A stretch of DNA of 64,000 nt from Periconia sp. R9002 (taxonomy: Eukaryota; Ascomycota; Dothideomycetes; Pleosporales; Periconiaceae), in contig JAMAHW010000119.1 in the NCBI GenBank assembly GCA_023627715.1, positions 30,226 to 94,225 on the forward strand. Direction: 5' to 3'. How positions within the stretch are numbered: the first letter of the stretch is position 1; each line of letters opens with the position of its first letter. The notes beneath the pieces were generated by a model. That model made no database searches. It was given only the letters and a program-made list of their open reading frames with translations, and was not told where the DNA came from. Below are positions 34,091 through 45,884 of the stretch, piece after piece. A program made the position numbers and the translations under genes.

Positions 34091-36250
34091 GTCGAGCGAA
34101 ATACGGGACGAGTTGAACGAGAGTAACTTATATTACATTTGAGTCAACTCATTTATCAATAAGTGTCACATAGTGCTGAGCCACCAACCCGTCCATATCG
34201 GATGATTGCAGTACACATATAGTGAGCCTCGGCCGAGTTAGCTGCACGTTTCGACAAAAAGCACAACCCCCTGCACTTGGCTACGCCTCATGATGAGCAC
34301 ATTGATCCAGTCTACCTCTCTTGACTCAACTTAATCGTGAGACCAGATATTTCAATCGTTGACGTCGTGGTCAAATTTGAACCGCTTCATCCGGAGATGT
34401 ATAGGCACTTCAAATCTATAGGTACTCCACGTCTCTCACTTGATGTTTTGCAACTTGGAAGGTGATTGTGCATTTCACGTCCCGACCGCAAAATTGTTGA
34501 CTGCGCCGCACCAACCGACCGTGATGGTCAGATGGTAATATCCAGAGTGTTCCATGCGCTGAAAATCGGTACATTAACTGCGCAAATTAAAGTACAGGTC
34601 ACATTGCCACTCTCCGCCAGCTTAGCGCTGCGAGTGCGTAGTTTTTGTTGGTTTTCAATGACTGGACTGAATGGTTAGACTACGCCGCTCCCTCCATCTT
34701 GGCCCGAGTTTCAGGAACTTCCGAGCATTATCCACTGAGAGGCCTTGATTTTGGATCTACAATCAAGCCGAAGAGGACTTGCCGTAATGAACGCTGCCTC
34801 CTCCCAGTATGGTTTTATATTTGTGACGCCATGCTTGAACAACCCAGAAGATTTAGGTGCGTCTTGTGGAGTGATAAAAGAGAAGATTGTCTTCACAGAA
34901 ATCACTCGAGATATTGGCACAGAAAGCACATCGTTGAAAGGCACAGAGTGGACGTGCATACGACATGTAGGTATTTATATCACATTGATATCATTGATAT
35001 ATATAGGTACTTGGGTACGTTGGGTGCGTGACGAAGATAAGGAAAGCTGTTCCTGTTTCGGACATATTTAGCTTTACAGGAAATTGCCCTAGCTTACGTC
35101 ACCCCTTCTGCTGCTGACTTGGTAGAAGTGACATTGATACTGTTTTAAGGTTGGAGGTGCACATGTGAACCCCTGGTGTCACGTGTTATCAACATCACTT
35201 TGCCTACACTCACATGGATGCCTTACGCCTGCGGCAATAATGTTCTATCACTCACTCAATTCAAGCTGTACTTCTATCGATCTTCTAAACGCCAGTTATT
35301 GCTTTTAGATTGGTAACTCGGTTGATTCACGATACCTTTCTACTTATGTAAGGACTCTCTTCTATGGATCTAGTAATACTTTTCCCATCATGGCGTATAT
35401 ACATATTTAGAATGATTCTTTCTTCGGAGAGGAGAGGGACATCGTAACGCTGGGATAATGTTTTAAAAGAAAAAGAAAGAACATATAACATATACCAAAC
35501 TCAATTGATGGTTTGTACTGAGAAGATTCGCTCAAAAATGACAACATCTTGAGAAACGTAATCAATGTGACAGCAAGGTCCAAAGACAAGGGTAACCTCA
35601 GCAGGAGCTCGACTGCCAATGATCTTTGCACGTGCTACGGGGAAAGTGAAAGTTATCGTAATCTACATCCATGACAACAGTCTACCTGAGTATAGCCATT
35701 TCTTGCGAATACGAAACGAGTATTGTTTAATACGGACAGAGTCTTGGTGATTGCTCAACACTTTCGGAAAAGAAGAGGCGAAGACTTAGCTTTCCGGAGA
35801 AAGGGTATCGCTGTGCAACAAAACAGTTGATCTGATACGGCGTAGCAATGCAGCTATTTGCGGTTAAATTTAATTTTACATGACTTTTGGTTGCCTTATT
35901 CAATTGCCTTCCCCATCTTTGGGTACAGATCGGTAAGCGATTTCCTGAATTCGCCCTGCTGTGTCAGTAGCCGAAAACCGCGGGTAGCCGAACCCTAAGC
36001 GAAGGGCGTACAAGGCGTATATGAACGTCGTAGCATGCAAACCTTGTTCCAGTCGTACTTTGACGCTACCTTTTTTTCGATCACAATCAAACACTCTGTT
36101 TTGCGGGGGGGTTCTAATTGAGTTGCAAGGTATATAATCCGGTTCAAGTGATGCCAGTACATCTCAAGGTCTATCCTCCCTTGTCTCAAACTTCTGGCTA
36201 TTCAATTTGGGCAAAACACCAAGCCGATTTGCCATTGTCCTTCAAGCTCC
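34091..36250. other. Gene-free stretch (2.2 kb)
   Basis: Short overlapping frames only (34.6-35.1 kb) without motif or splice support. Nothing was recognised. Confidence 0.5.
36131..36137 (+). promoter_or_regulatory. Possible TATA box
   Basis: TATATAA about 115 bp upstream of the ATG of the small membrane-protein frame at 36251. Confidence 0.35.
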
Positions 36251-36531
36251 ATGATGAATTCTCGATATCAAGACCGATATGATTGCCCTCCACTCAGCAA
36301 TATAGCAACCACCCTTTTTATCATTCAGACTGTCCTTCTCATTGGGCATTTTACTTCGAAATGGTTGGGAAGACCGTCCGCGTACCCCGTGACCTTATGT
36401 TTAATGATTGGGGGGTACATATTCTCCTTTTGCTTAGCACTTAGAGCTTACTGTGAGTGCCCACATATGCTTCAATATCCAAATTGTCCTTCTACGTGCT
36501 AATATCTGAATGGAAAGTGCTCTGCGGCTAA
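36251..36531 (+). CDS. Possible small two-helix membrane protein
   Basis: An ATG at 36251 opens a frame with two hydrophobic segments (IATTLFIIQTVLLIGHF and AYPVTLCLMIGGYIFSFCLAL). A convincing intron follows: donor GTGAGT at 36453, a TGCTAAT branch-like sequence and an AAG acceptor at 36517. The spliced form ends after four more codons (about 71 residues); the unspliced frame would end at 36502. No family is recognised. It could be a real short gene with a TATA box upstream, or the leading fragment of a decayed gene, since an eroded HET gene lies just downstream. Confidence 0.35.
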
Positions 36532-36639
36532 AAGCTTCCGTGCTATATTCAGAAATAACTGAAGACAGAAAAATCACTGGATTAGGCCATCTTCCACCTG
36601 TTACCTCCCGTTAAAGGGTGTTCTCGGCGGTCACATCAG

Positions 36640-36900
36640 CCGGAGTTGGTGCAAACAACTACATAAACGTCGACTAAAGCGATGGATTGTAGACAATCCG
36701 AGATGGTGTAGTCGTTTGCCGAGCGCTAGATCTTCCCTATCTGTGGGTCGATGCTCTGTGTATAATCCAGAATGATGAACATGGAACAGATTGGTACGAG
36801 CAATCAAGAGAAATGTGCAAGATACTCCAACTCGCACTTTGTCCTCGCCGCCAACGCTTCTCCATCCAATAATTTTGTTTTCCTTCCCAGTCGTGAACAC
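36640..36900 (+). pseudogene. Eroded HET-domain gene (relic)
   Basis: A clear HET-domain stretch survives but in two registers. From 36693 one frame reads [18 protein letters not shown] and on through [20 protein letters not shown] to REMCKI, the second HET block. At about 36830 the frame breaks, and the neighbouring register continues as [15 protein letters not shown], the third block. The mismatch is equivalent to loss of two bases. Stops precede the first segment, where the LSHCWG block should be, and no WxxQE segment follows. The family assignment is firm; the extent of the relic up- and downstream is not. Fragments to about 37.45 kb may belong to it but are too degraded to align by eye. 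Confidence 0.7.
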
Positions 36901-36993
36901 TCCACAGGAAAATGGATATCTACCACAATTAATGATATCTGCAGCAATCTGCGGCCGCCAACTGCTGATTTCAATTCCCAGCCACTGTCATAA

Positions 36994-37948
36994 TACCAAG
37001 ATCTGCTATGATGGTAGGAGCGTGGGATGGGAAATCTCGGTATCCTCTCCTCCAACGTGGATGGACAATACAAAAACGACTACTGACCAATCAGCTACTC
37101 CGTTTCAATGCCAGTGGAAAGATCAGCTACCTACTACGAGGTTCTTCTAGATGACGTTTTAACTACCGCGTCTATCCGTCCCTCACATTTCCGATGTCGG
37201 CTTGTCGGCTACTACGAAGATCTCAAAATATGCCACAGGCGACTATTTCAAGATTCTGGATTGGCTGCGCCACAGAGTATGAGATGGTGGTGGCTGGTAG
37301 GAAAGCAACGAATGTTGAGAAAGAATCGGCATTGGGTGGGAATGTGCTAATCGATTTGGCTATATTGGGCTATTGGCCTATAGGTGCGAATGAACAGAAC
37401 TATCACTTTACTTTGAGGAGTCAATGTGAGCCTCAATTTTCAATATGACACGTCCGAGGGTGACGGCCAATCAATTCTTGCTCGAAAGAGTGAATGGTTA
37501 TGCACGTGCCTCAAATTTCCAGCGCTAACCTGCTCGCACCTTAGTAACAACCCTCTTTTCTTGGCTCCTGATTGGACGGATATTGTTTGGGATGTACACT
37601 AAATTTTGTGTACCCGCCAACGTGACCTAAACCACCAACCATTTTCACCGTCAACAGGCTCGACTAAGAGAAGCTGCGAATAACAACCCAATGCATACGG
37701 TTGTCTCCTGGGATCTGCTGCTGCCTGAGGTAGTTTCATTCAAGCAAATGGTATCTTAAGCTTCAACTCAGCCCAGAAGCCTGCTACGACTGACAACCCA
37801 GAAACCAAAACAACCCTCGACGCATACCCAATCCTGGGCTCACATACCTGACAACCCGGAGTAGACTTGAAAAGCTGGTACGTTGAACTATTTCACACTT
37901 CCACCAATTTGATGCTCACAATACCAAGGCGGATGGAAATCCTCGGCC
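36994..37948. other. Gene-free stretch, possibly more HET relic
   Basis: Short frames only. The piece at 37.15-37.45 kb is open in places and could be the eroded C-terminal part of the HET relic. Nothing certain. Confidence 0.35.
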
Positions 37949-38578
37949 ATGGTATCGGTTTCCATCGTGCAAGCAAGGGATTGTGATCCCAAGGCGCAAT
38001 CCTGTCACTCTGGCCAATTTTACTTCTACCAGAAGGTTGTTCTCGGTGCCACATTCTGTCTGATCGCGGTTTTGCTCGTCTTGGTCGCGGTCATGCACAT
38101 CTGGAAATACCACCGCCCAAACCTAAACCGCCTCTATCACGCAACTCGCCCATCTCACCCCGGCGGCTCCGTCCGCGCCCGCCCGCCAATCATGTCCGAT
38201 GCCGCACGACGTCCACCTACGTACATCATCACAAGCAACAACCGTCTCGAAGCTGCTCGCAGTCTCCAACGTCAACGATCCAGCGGCTCTGGCGAGCGTT
38301 TCAGGGTGGTTGATCTGGAAGGTTTTACCACGATCCGCATTGTGAGCTCAGAGTCAAGTACACCCCACCCGCACACTCGCATCATCCCGTGGCGTCCGAG
38401 TGTTGTTGCAGTGCCTATGGGCGCGCATCGATCGTTGTTGCATCGAAGTCATGAGAGCTCCGATACGCTCCCCCGGTACAATGAGGTTGCTCCGCCAGGA
38501 CACGAGGTGTATGAGCTAGACGAACTGCCCCCCTTGTATGTTGAGGTCTGTCCTTTGAGGAGGTATCATACCGAGTAA
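37949..38578 (+). CDS. Single-pass membrane protein with PPxY motifs
   Basis: Intronless frame of 209 residues. A short N-terminal part with two cysteines precedes one strong transmembrane helix (residues ~30-50, VVLGATFCLIAVLLVLVAVM). The remaining ~155 residues are Arg/Ser/Pro-rich, probably cytoplasmic. Two PPxY motifs are visible: PPTY (RRPPTYIIT) and PPLY near the C-terminus, plus a related LPRY. PPxY binds WW domains, notably of the Rsp5/NEDD4 ubiquitin ligases, so this layout would fit a ligase adaptor or substrate that is sorted by ubiquitination. The family itself is not recognised, and the role is inference from the motifs alone. GC-rich third positions in the body agree with a true coding region. 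Confidence 0.65.
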   Translation: MVSVSIVQARDCDPKAQSCHSGQFYFYQKVVLGATFCLIAVLLVLVAVMHIWKYHRPNLNRLYHATRPSHPGGSVRARPPIMSDAARRPPTYIITSNNRLEAARSLQRQRSSGSGERFRVVDLEGFTTIRIVSSESSTPHPHTRIIPWRPSVVAVPMGAHRSLLHRSHESSDTLPRYNEVAPPGHEVYELDELPPLYVEVCPLRRYHTE

Positions 38579-39606
38579 GGGAGTGTATATTTGTCCTCGA
38601 TGGCTATCATCAGGTCTTTGGTGATTAACGATTGTACGCAAATACATCAGGACGGCGTGCAAGAATTACGTACCCCTACAGGGAGATGGACGATGGATTA
38701 GTATGTCGGAGGAGACATGGCTGGAAGCGATCCGCCTAGTCAAAGGCCGAGTAGATCTTTATACTGAATTGAGGCAATGACTTCTGGGTAGATTTGGGCA
38801 GATCAATGCTAATACCACACTCCGTCAATGCCACATTGGGTCATATAAAGGTGAAACGATTGACTTTGTGAAATCGGGACCATACACACGCCGCATCAAA
38901 TAGACGCCTACATAGCGGGTCTGCAGAATGGATCGATCGGTTCTTTCTTCACTCTCTGAGTAAACAGTGACCGTGTGAAAATGACTAGTGCGGTGATTTC
39001 ACCTCCGCGAGTGTTGTAACCGAACTACGTGCTAGCCCAATCCAGGGACTTGGCCCAAATAGATCTATCGCTTCTGATTTGAGCTTCCAGAACGATTACG
39101 CAATTTCCAATTAAATTCTTTAATCATTTTCACAGATCTGAGGGAATTATGGCACAAACGAACCATGTTTTTTGCCGTTGGCTAGAACGATCTTAGCACG
39201 TGCGTGCTCTGATTGGTTCTTTTTACGATACTAATGCAATCAATAGCACTATATCTCTCTTCGTATCTGGCATCGTAGATTCCCAATAATTATAGCGATT
39301 CTTCGTGTCACAGGGGGAACAAAAGTTCCTTTGGAAGCTGTAGAAACAATACTGTATTTGGTATGGAGGTGAGTCGCCATCCGCCGATCGATACCGGCCC
39401 GCTGCAAAGCAAACGCGCGAATGCCACACTCATGTGGGCATTCTGAGCGATGTTACAACACGATGGACGCTTAGTATGGAACTCAATATGAGCGGATTAA
39501 TTTCAACGCAGAGGTACCACTCCATGCCGAGGATAATTAAGCTCTCTCTGTTCCTTCCCAGCTCTACTTAGCACTTATCTTCACACTTGATAATTGACAG
39601 ACGATC
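38579..39606. other. Gene-free stretch
   Basis: No coding signal was recognised. It includes the promoter of the secreted-protein gene at 39607. Confidence 0.5.
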
Positions 39607-40424
39607 ATGATGTTAGCAAATCATTCTAGGTGGAACATATCGCTCCTGCTGTTCCTGACGCTCTCATCCCCTATCCTGTCAAATCCCCTTCCAAGTCTCA
39701 AAGGGACGAGCGAAAGTATCAAAAACGGTCCTTATGCCCTGCGTTTGGTGAGGTAAGTGATCTTGTGCGCAACATTACACCACAACAAAAGATCTTCAGT
39801 TCTGCGACCTAACCTGATCCAGAAACAAATCTGAACTCACGAACATATTCTTTACCACCGATGTCTCTTTCCAACAAAACCCTGCTTCGGCGAAGATACA
39901 GCCAGTCTGGGGCGGTCCTACCTGGCTTCAAAACCCAAATTCGTATGATCCTACTACCGGGGGATCATTGTTCCTAGATGATCGTCTCGACAACTACAAC
40001 TCTCGCCAACTGACCCTGCAATATTCTAAAGGTTCGAGTGAGTACGTGCCATTCTTGAACTGGGTATGGGAGTCGGGTCCTGGTACGACGCATGTGTGGC
40101 CTGCATATTATTATGTGACTTGGGGTGGTTTCGCGTTTGTGAGGCAACAAAATTCTAGCAGCTTGTATTTGATAAATGCGGGTACCAAAAATGTTGAGAA
40201 TGGGTGGAGGTGGGCCGCTGAGTACGAGGTTGGCTTGAATTACTGGTCTATGAAAAGTTTTAACGGTGAGACGGACCGAATACCTATCTTTTGCAAAAAC
40301 AATGTGCTCGAACTTTACTGAAACAATAACAGCGACCGATCCGAAGGTCTCGCTGCCGCAGAACTGGCAATATGTTGATATAGAGGCCGTTCCTTTCCAG
40401 CAGTTGGGTACTCAGACCGTTTAA
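39607..40424 (+). CDS. Secreted protein of unknown family
   Basis: Three exons (39607-39752, 39823-40265, 40333-40424) keep frame and give 226 residues. A signal peptide is clear (NISLLLFLTLSSPILSNP). The mature part is rich in aromatic residues, especially Trp and Tyr (PVWGGPTWLQNPNSYDP, THVWPAYYYVTWGGFAF, GWRWAAEYEVGLNYW), has no cysteine, and carries sequons. The aromatic, Asn/Gly-rich composition suggests an all-beta fold or a carbohydrate-binding surface, but no known CBM or hydrolase motif is seen. Introns have GTAAGT and GTGAGA donors and CAG acceptors. Unknown family; secretion is the only firm statement. Confidence 0.7.
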
Positions 40425-41197
40425 AGCATAGTAGTCGAATCTTAGATTGTGGCTCTGTACTTTTTGGAGTAGATGGTGGGATTACCGTGGTCGAAAACGC
40501 TTGACCCATCTACAGTTGTTCAAGTGGATATTACCGATTCTAATAGTCCGACGACCCACGGATATCTGTCTCCTGCGTTTCAATAACAATTCTCAATAAA
40601 CATTCGCGTGGATTCAAGACGACCATCATCTAGTGAAGTAGAGAAATACAGACTCCAATTTGAGAGTGGAAAATACAAAGAACCGCACGATATGATGGCC
40701 ATCAAGAATCTTGCTTGTCATCGCGGCGCAATGTCTTTGCCCACGGTATATCAACACAGGTTAGAAAGATGATGACCATTAACACAATTGATTGCTCAAC
40801 TCCATCATGAATATGTAAAATCTGAGGCACCTGAGGCAGAAGGTTTATATATTCGTTAGCTTTTGTATGGGCAACCATAACTGTGAAAAATGCTTAAATT
40901 GGGCCGCTCTGTGCACGCCAGTCCATGTGTGGTGCCGTGATAAGATTATATAAGTTTCTGGAATCTTACTTTCTTTGCCGGAACCGCCCCTCACTTCAAT
41001 TTGAAATACTTCAGTTCTCTATACCTATACTACACATTGAGCTTCCTTTGTATCAACATCAGTCCACCTTTTCTGGTTCCTTAGATTTGGATCCTTGTCT
41101 TTGTCGTTGTAGAACGCCTCTCAATTGTTCAAACTAATGAGTGAACGATATGGTTTTCAGAACACACACGCGCTTACCGCATCATGGAAAAAATCAT
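40425..41197. other. Gene-free stretch
   Basis: The 3' flanks of the secreted-protein gene and the P450. No feature was recognised. Confidence 0.5.
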
Positions 41198-42929
41198 CTA
41201 GCGAACAGCTTTAGCTCTAATCCAAAGCGGTGGCTTTTCCCATATTCCGTATGATTTCTGGTCCATCCATGTGTTGCTTTCAGAGCATAGTTCTAGATCG
41301 AAATGCCACAGCACAGTACCGAGAATGACACGCATTTCATGATATGCCAAACTGTACATTTCAATCAGCATTCTATTTTTTGGGCGAATGAAATAGGTTC
41401 ACCTACTTTCTCCCTATGCAGTTGCGTGGCCCAAAAGAGAATGGTTGGAAGACATCCTTTCTGTCATTTTCGTATCCGGTGCCGGGCAACCATCTCTCAG
41501 GTACGAAAGATTTCGCGTCTTTGAAATTCTTTTGTGAGTCGAAGGCAGCTTTAAAGGAAACATAGACAATGGTCTGCATGGCATAGTTCTTAGTACCAGA
41601 AATTGGTTGCAATTATAGCACATACCTTTTCCGGAACCCATTCGCCACAAATGGCATTCCCTCCTTTGGGTGTCTCCCGCGGTAATCCAATTGGTACTGG
41701 TGGGTAACATCTAAGGGCTTCCTCAAAACAAGCGTTCAAAAAAGGAAGTCTTTGCAATTTTTCCAGTGAAAGATCTTCTAGGGCCAGCGAACGGATCTCA
41801 CCCACTACCTTCTTCATCTTTGCTGGGTTTTTCAACAGGAGATAGGTTACGCCACTCAAAAGTGAAGCAGTAGTCTCAGTACCTGCGATCATAAACAAGG
41901 ACGCATTCGCGTACATCTGAGGAACTGTCAGCAAGTCTTGACCATCTTTTAAAACCAGACTCCAGATGTCTGGTTTATGAGAAATTCCATTATTTTCCAA
42001 ACGATGGTTGACGCGTTGAACGGTGTGGTTGAAGTGCGATCGCCGAAGTTCCTTAAGATATCTTGGCATGAATCGTTCCATGAGACGTCCGAGAGAGGGG
42101 AATGCCTCCATAACACGTCGAATAATCGCACTGATCTTGATGTTATCAAACACAGCTTTGACCCAAGGTGAATATTCAGACGACTCCAACATCCCCAAGG
42201 ATTCTCCCAAGGTCAGATCGCCCATGATATCGAAGGTAGTACAGTTATAGCACTTGACAGCATCCATACGCGCAGAGGGGTTCTCAATGACCATTTTCTG
42301 GATATTACCAGCCAATTTCTTGACATATCCACGGATCAGATCTTCTTGCAGTTTTAATGCCCTCTCACTGAAAGCGTGACTGAATATCTTGCGAATTTGT
42401 CCGTGTTCCTTCGCGTCGCGAATCGTGATTAAACTATGCTCGCCGTTCAGCTCTGGCGTGTAGAAGAGAGGGTATTTCCCATTTTCTTGGCGTCCTCCGG
42501 TGCGATGGCCAGTAATGTCCCTCCAAGCCTCGGGTTTCGTGTAGCTTAACCTTTTGGGACCAAGACGAACAACATCACCATATTCTTCGTGAACTCTCAC
42601 CGTCCATTCTGCCTCTGTTCCTTTGATGCGATGATAGGCATGGACGAGATCTGTTGCGGCAGCAAGTTTCGGTCCCGGATCTGCAACCCGGGGTCAGGAT
42701 TGAACGATGACACGCAGTCGGTACGAACTTACATTTACGCAAAGGGTGAAATAGAACATTGTAAACCAGTGTTAAGCTAGCTCTCAGAGCGATCTGCTGT
42801 GGTTAGACTAATTTTTCCATTTCGCGAAGTTTCTAAGTAACATACTAGAATAGGAATCCCGGCGATGAGCATCACAAGATATTTATATCTGTCAGAACTA
42901 CCACCAAGCTGAGGCGTAAATCCGTCCAT
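41198..42929 (-). CDS. Cytochrome P450 monooxygenase, five exons
   Basis: Haem monooxygenase, 506 residues, from exons 42846-42929, 42733-42793, 41626-42680, 41407-41573 and 41198-41351 (transcribed in that order). All introns are 52-55 nt with GT..AG borders and all phases agree. A short anchor (YLVMLIAGIPIL) is split by intron 1, then come VYNVLFHPLRKYPGPK and the trichothecene-oxygenase-like start EEYGDVVRLGP. Catalytic motifs: I-helix AGTETT, K-helix ExxR in EEALRCYPP, the PERF-type VPERW, and the haem loop FSFGPRNCIG with Cys at ~452. The last intron sits inside the haem loop region: without splicing the frame would stop right after CIGRK. The style resembles CYP65/isotrichodermin-hydroxylase-type enzymes, without proof. 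Confidence 0.92.
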
Positions 42930-43229
42930 CTTCCAGAAGATTTCTGGAAAGCTTTACCCGGAGTGTTGCGAGTTCGCTTCTTGATCAAGATTTACTCGAC
43001 GTTTTCATAGAAAGCAGAGCGTGTGGAGAAGCGTAGATTGCTCAAAACATAGCAAGGGATTGAAGAGGGGGTCTCACAACTAATTTAAACCACTCCATGT
43101 CGTCTCTGACAGATATCTTTCGTGCGAATCGGTTATGTGGTTCATTGTATTACCGGACACCCTGCTCTTACATGCTACGCCCTGCTCTCAAGCGTAGAGC
43201 TGATATCGAAATCTTCCAATGATATCGAG
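42930..43229. other. Intergenic region upstream of the P450
   Basis: The promoter side of the minus-strand P450. Nothing further was recognised. Confidence 0.4.
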
Positions 43230-43540
43230 AATTCGCAAGCGTTGCCTCACTTGTAGTGCCGACGTCCTCCACATCTTGCACTATGTCCGACCTTTCGGAG
43301 CTAGTATTCCAAATTGAGGGCCCACTCGATAAATCAATGCAGGCCATGATGTTGAGAAATCGCAATAGCCGTTTCAACTAGTAGTGCCGTCGTCCTCCAC
43401 TTCTTGTCCATCTGCTGAACAGGCTATACGTAGCTGCATCATGTCCATGTCCGACCGTCCGAAGCTAGTATTCCATATCGAAGGCCCACTCGCTAGACTA
43501 ATGCAGGAAATATGCTCGGCAGTCTCCTCGCGCGAATTAG
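43230..43540 (+). repeat. Diverged tandem duplication of ~125 bp with shared reading frame
   Basis: Two direct copies, about 43230-43350 and 43358-43515, align over GTAGTGCCG[A/T]CGTCCTCCAC and then over a longer stretch. In the same plus-strand frame copy 1 (ATG about 43282) reads MSDLSELVFQIEGPL and copy 2 reads MSDRPKLVFHIEGPL, both followed by an M-Q pair. Copy 2 carries an extra insert of about 30 bp. Some of the differences are silent (ATT/ATC, GAG/GAA). Copy 1's frame ends at 43379-43384, and copy 2's frame runs to the stop at 43579-43581. No family is recognised. Confidence 0.55.
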
Positions 43541-43581
43541 AACAATTTGCTTGTCTTCTTCGCTCGATACTGATCAGTTGA

Positions 43582-45884
43582 TTGCCCCATAAATCACTAA
43601 ATCGGATGACTATGGAACGGCCCGGCGTCCAACCCCACTACACATGGCATAGATACCCCAACCCCGCCTTGCAGCACCAGGGTATGTATTGTCGAAGTTT
43701 TGCATTCGCTCTAGGCTCGGGCAAATCTCGTGGGGAGTGATAGAATAAAATAATGTAAAACTATCTCTACCACTGAAGCTGTGAGCAAAATGCGAATGAG
43801 TAAGAAGCCTCCGATTGCACAATTTTGCTGTAATCAACAAATACGTTGATAACACATCAATATGCACTGTATGCGTTTGATTGAAGATATCCGCCAGTGA
43901 TATTCTATCACATAGAATGTGCTGTTAGGTACTGTATTGATCCGTCCGCAAGAGTGCGGACGAAAAGTGGATCCCACAGCATATTCGTCCGGTTCGACAT
44001 GCGATATTCATCCCCGCACCGTGCACATACAGTTCAGACATTTATCCATCGAATATCCTTAGGCGGCATTATCACAGTCATGCGAGTCGATGAATGCAAC
44101 ATCCACGTCATTGTCGTTATCTCCGAGTGGAGTCGCACGTGGGGTGACAACACTTGAGCTCTGCGTGAGAGACCAATTGAGTACTTGATAGAGGGATTCC
44201 CTCTCTCGTGCTATAATAGTTGATTACGAAGAGATGATTCGATAGAACCTTCTCGCATCTTTTTCTCAGTAGATTGTTCTGGCCTGTTCAAAAGTATCGA
44301 ACTCATTCACTGAGACATTGACGTAATTCATCCTAGTGAAACTCTAATCGCTTTGTCATCACATCACGAATAAAGGCACAGGCGCACAACACTATCAATA
44401 TCAGTAGACTCCCATTTTTCTCCAAATATTCAGCTCTGCATTTTCGCATCCTTGTCATTCTCAGAGGAAAAATACATATTTGGCTGTACGGACTAGATCG
44501 CGGCGACGAGAATCGGGAACTATAGAGGCCGACTATGACAGCAACACGATAAAAAGCAGTGACACACCGGCAGCTTACAAATTAGGAGTATTAACTAATT
44601 CTACGAATCAGACGTTTTGCGCTCTCTGCCAGTTTGATCTCTTGTGTAAATGACGCCCGGTACACTATGTACCCGTAGCACCCCCCTGTACAGGCCATAG
44701 ACTGACAAAAGCTACGAATAATGAGTGTATGCCTCCTGTCAGGGACTATTGCACTGATACAGTATCTCCGTGTGACTTGCGGGAGTGCTGGGTGGCACTG
44801 AAAACCGATAAACATATCATTGATGTTGAATACAGCGTTTTGATGCAGTCCGTGAGAAAGGATACTGTAGCACGCGAATGGTGCAAAACCAAGAAATGGT
44901 TATTAGTGGTCTGGCAAACGCAGTAGCTTTTTTTTTACATGCCAGGCCTAGATAATACTATTGCAGTGAATCGAGGTCTTGTTCTCGCATACAATTTGCT
45001 ATTTGGGATAACGGGATGTATAACTGTGAGTTAGTTTAGACGCAGTGAGAATATATATAGCACAACGAAACGTTAGATGTGCAGCATATTACCAAGAATA
45101 ATCACAATCTGTAACACATATGACTCAGCGCTTATGGAACCACGATTAATGGTGGAGGATCACCGTTGGGTATAATAACCCGATTCTAAAAACCAAGGTG
45201 TCTTGTAAAACAGAACAGGTTAATTGCCTAGATAGTGCTTATCATAACTTATGGTGATTCAGTCGGATTTTTGGTCGAGCAGCAGCATCATTGGCAAATC
45301 CACCAGACGAGGTAAAAGAAGAGGAAGAAAAACGTTCATCCACGGCTTTATGTACCTTATACGGACCCAATTTGTTCAATCCCACTCAGTTTTCATCGAA
45401 AATCCAGGTTCATCGAGACATGAGTTTAATAATGTCTAGGTCTGCGTGTTCTGGTACCGAGAGCTAGTCATTGTTGCAGTGTTAACCGTTCTCGTTTTTC
45501 TGATGCTTCTGAACTGCACAAATTAGCTAGCTGAGCCGATAACGTTCATTATTCTACCAATGGGTCCCTAGGATAACTGAGCGCGCAACAACCAAGACGT
45601 AACTGCCATACACATGTCACACCACGAGCCGCGTTCGTATCGATTAATTATGACCATACCTTTGTGTCTGGCTCAGCTGGTGCACGCCATATCCAAACCG
45701 AAAAGAACTTCGCTCGGCTGAGCGTCTCGTTATAGGTCGAATATTATTTCTTTGTCTCGCTGAAATTGGTACGTATATAGCTCCACACAAGCTACTGGCT
45801 TTCGCCGAAGGAGATCACATCTGTCTCTCGTACGGAGATCCATCGCCGAGCCATTAAATATCTATCATACGCACTCGCGAAGCC
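43582..45884. other. Gene-free stretch (2.3 kb)
   Basis: No supported gene. It contains an 8-bp perfect hairpin at 43943-43962 and AT-rich sequence. The last few hundred bases are the promoter of the UbiX-like gene (ATATAG about 110 bp upstream of its ATG). Confidence 0.5.
43943..43962. repeat. Short perfect inverted repeat
   Basis: CGTCCGCA and TGCGGACG separated by the 4-nt loop AGAG. It is isolated in intergenic DNA. It is not placed as a terminator of any gene I call. Confidence 0.6.

Noticed and set aside
41403..41612. A P450 C-terminal fragment ending in CIGRK
   Set aside because: Not a truncated gene: the apparent stop lies in an intron (GTAGGT..CAG), and the frame resumes with LAYHEMRVIL in the next exon.
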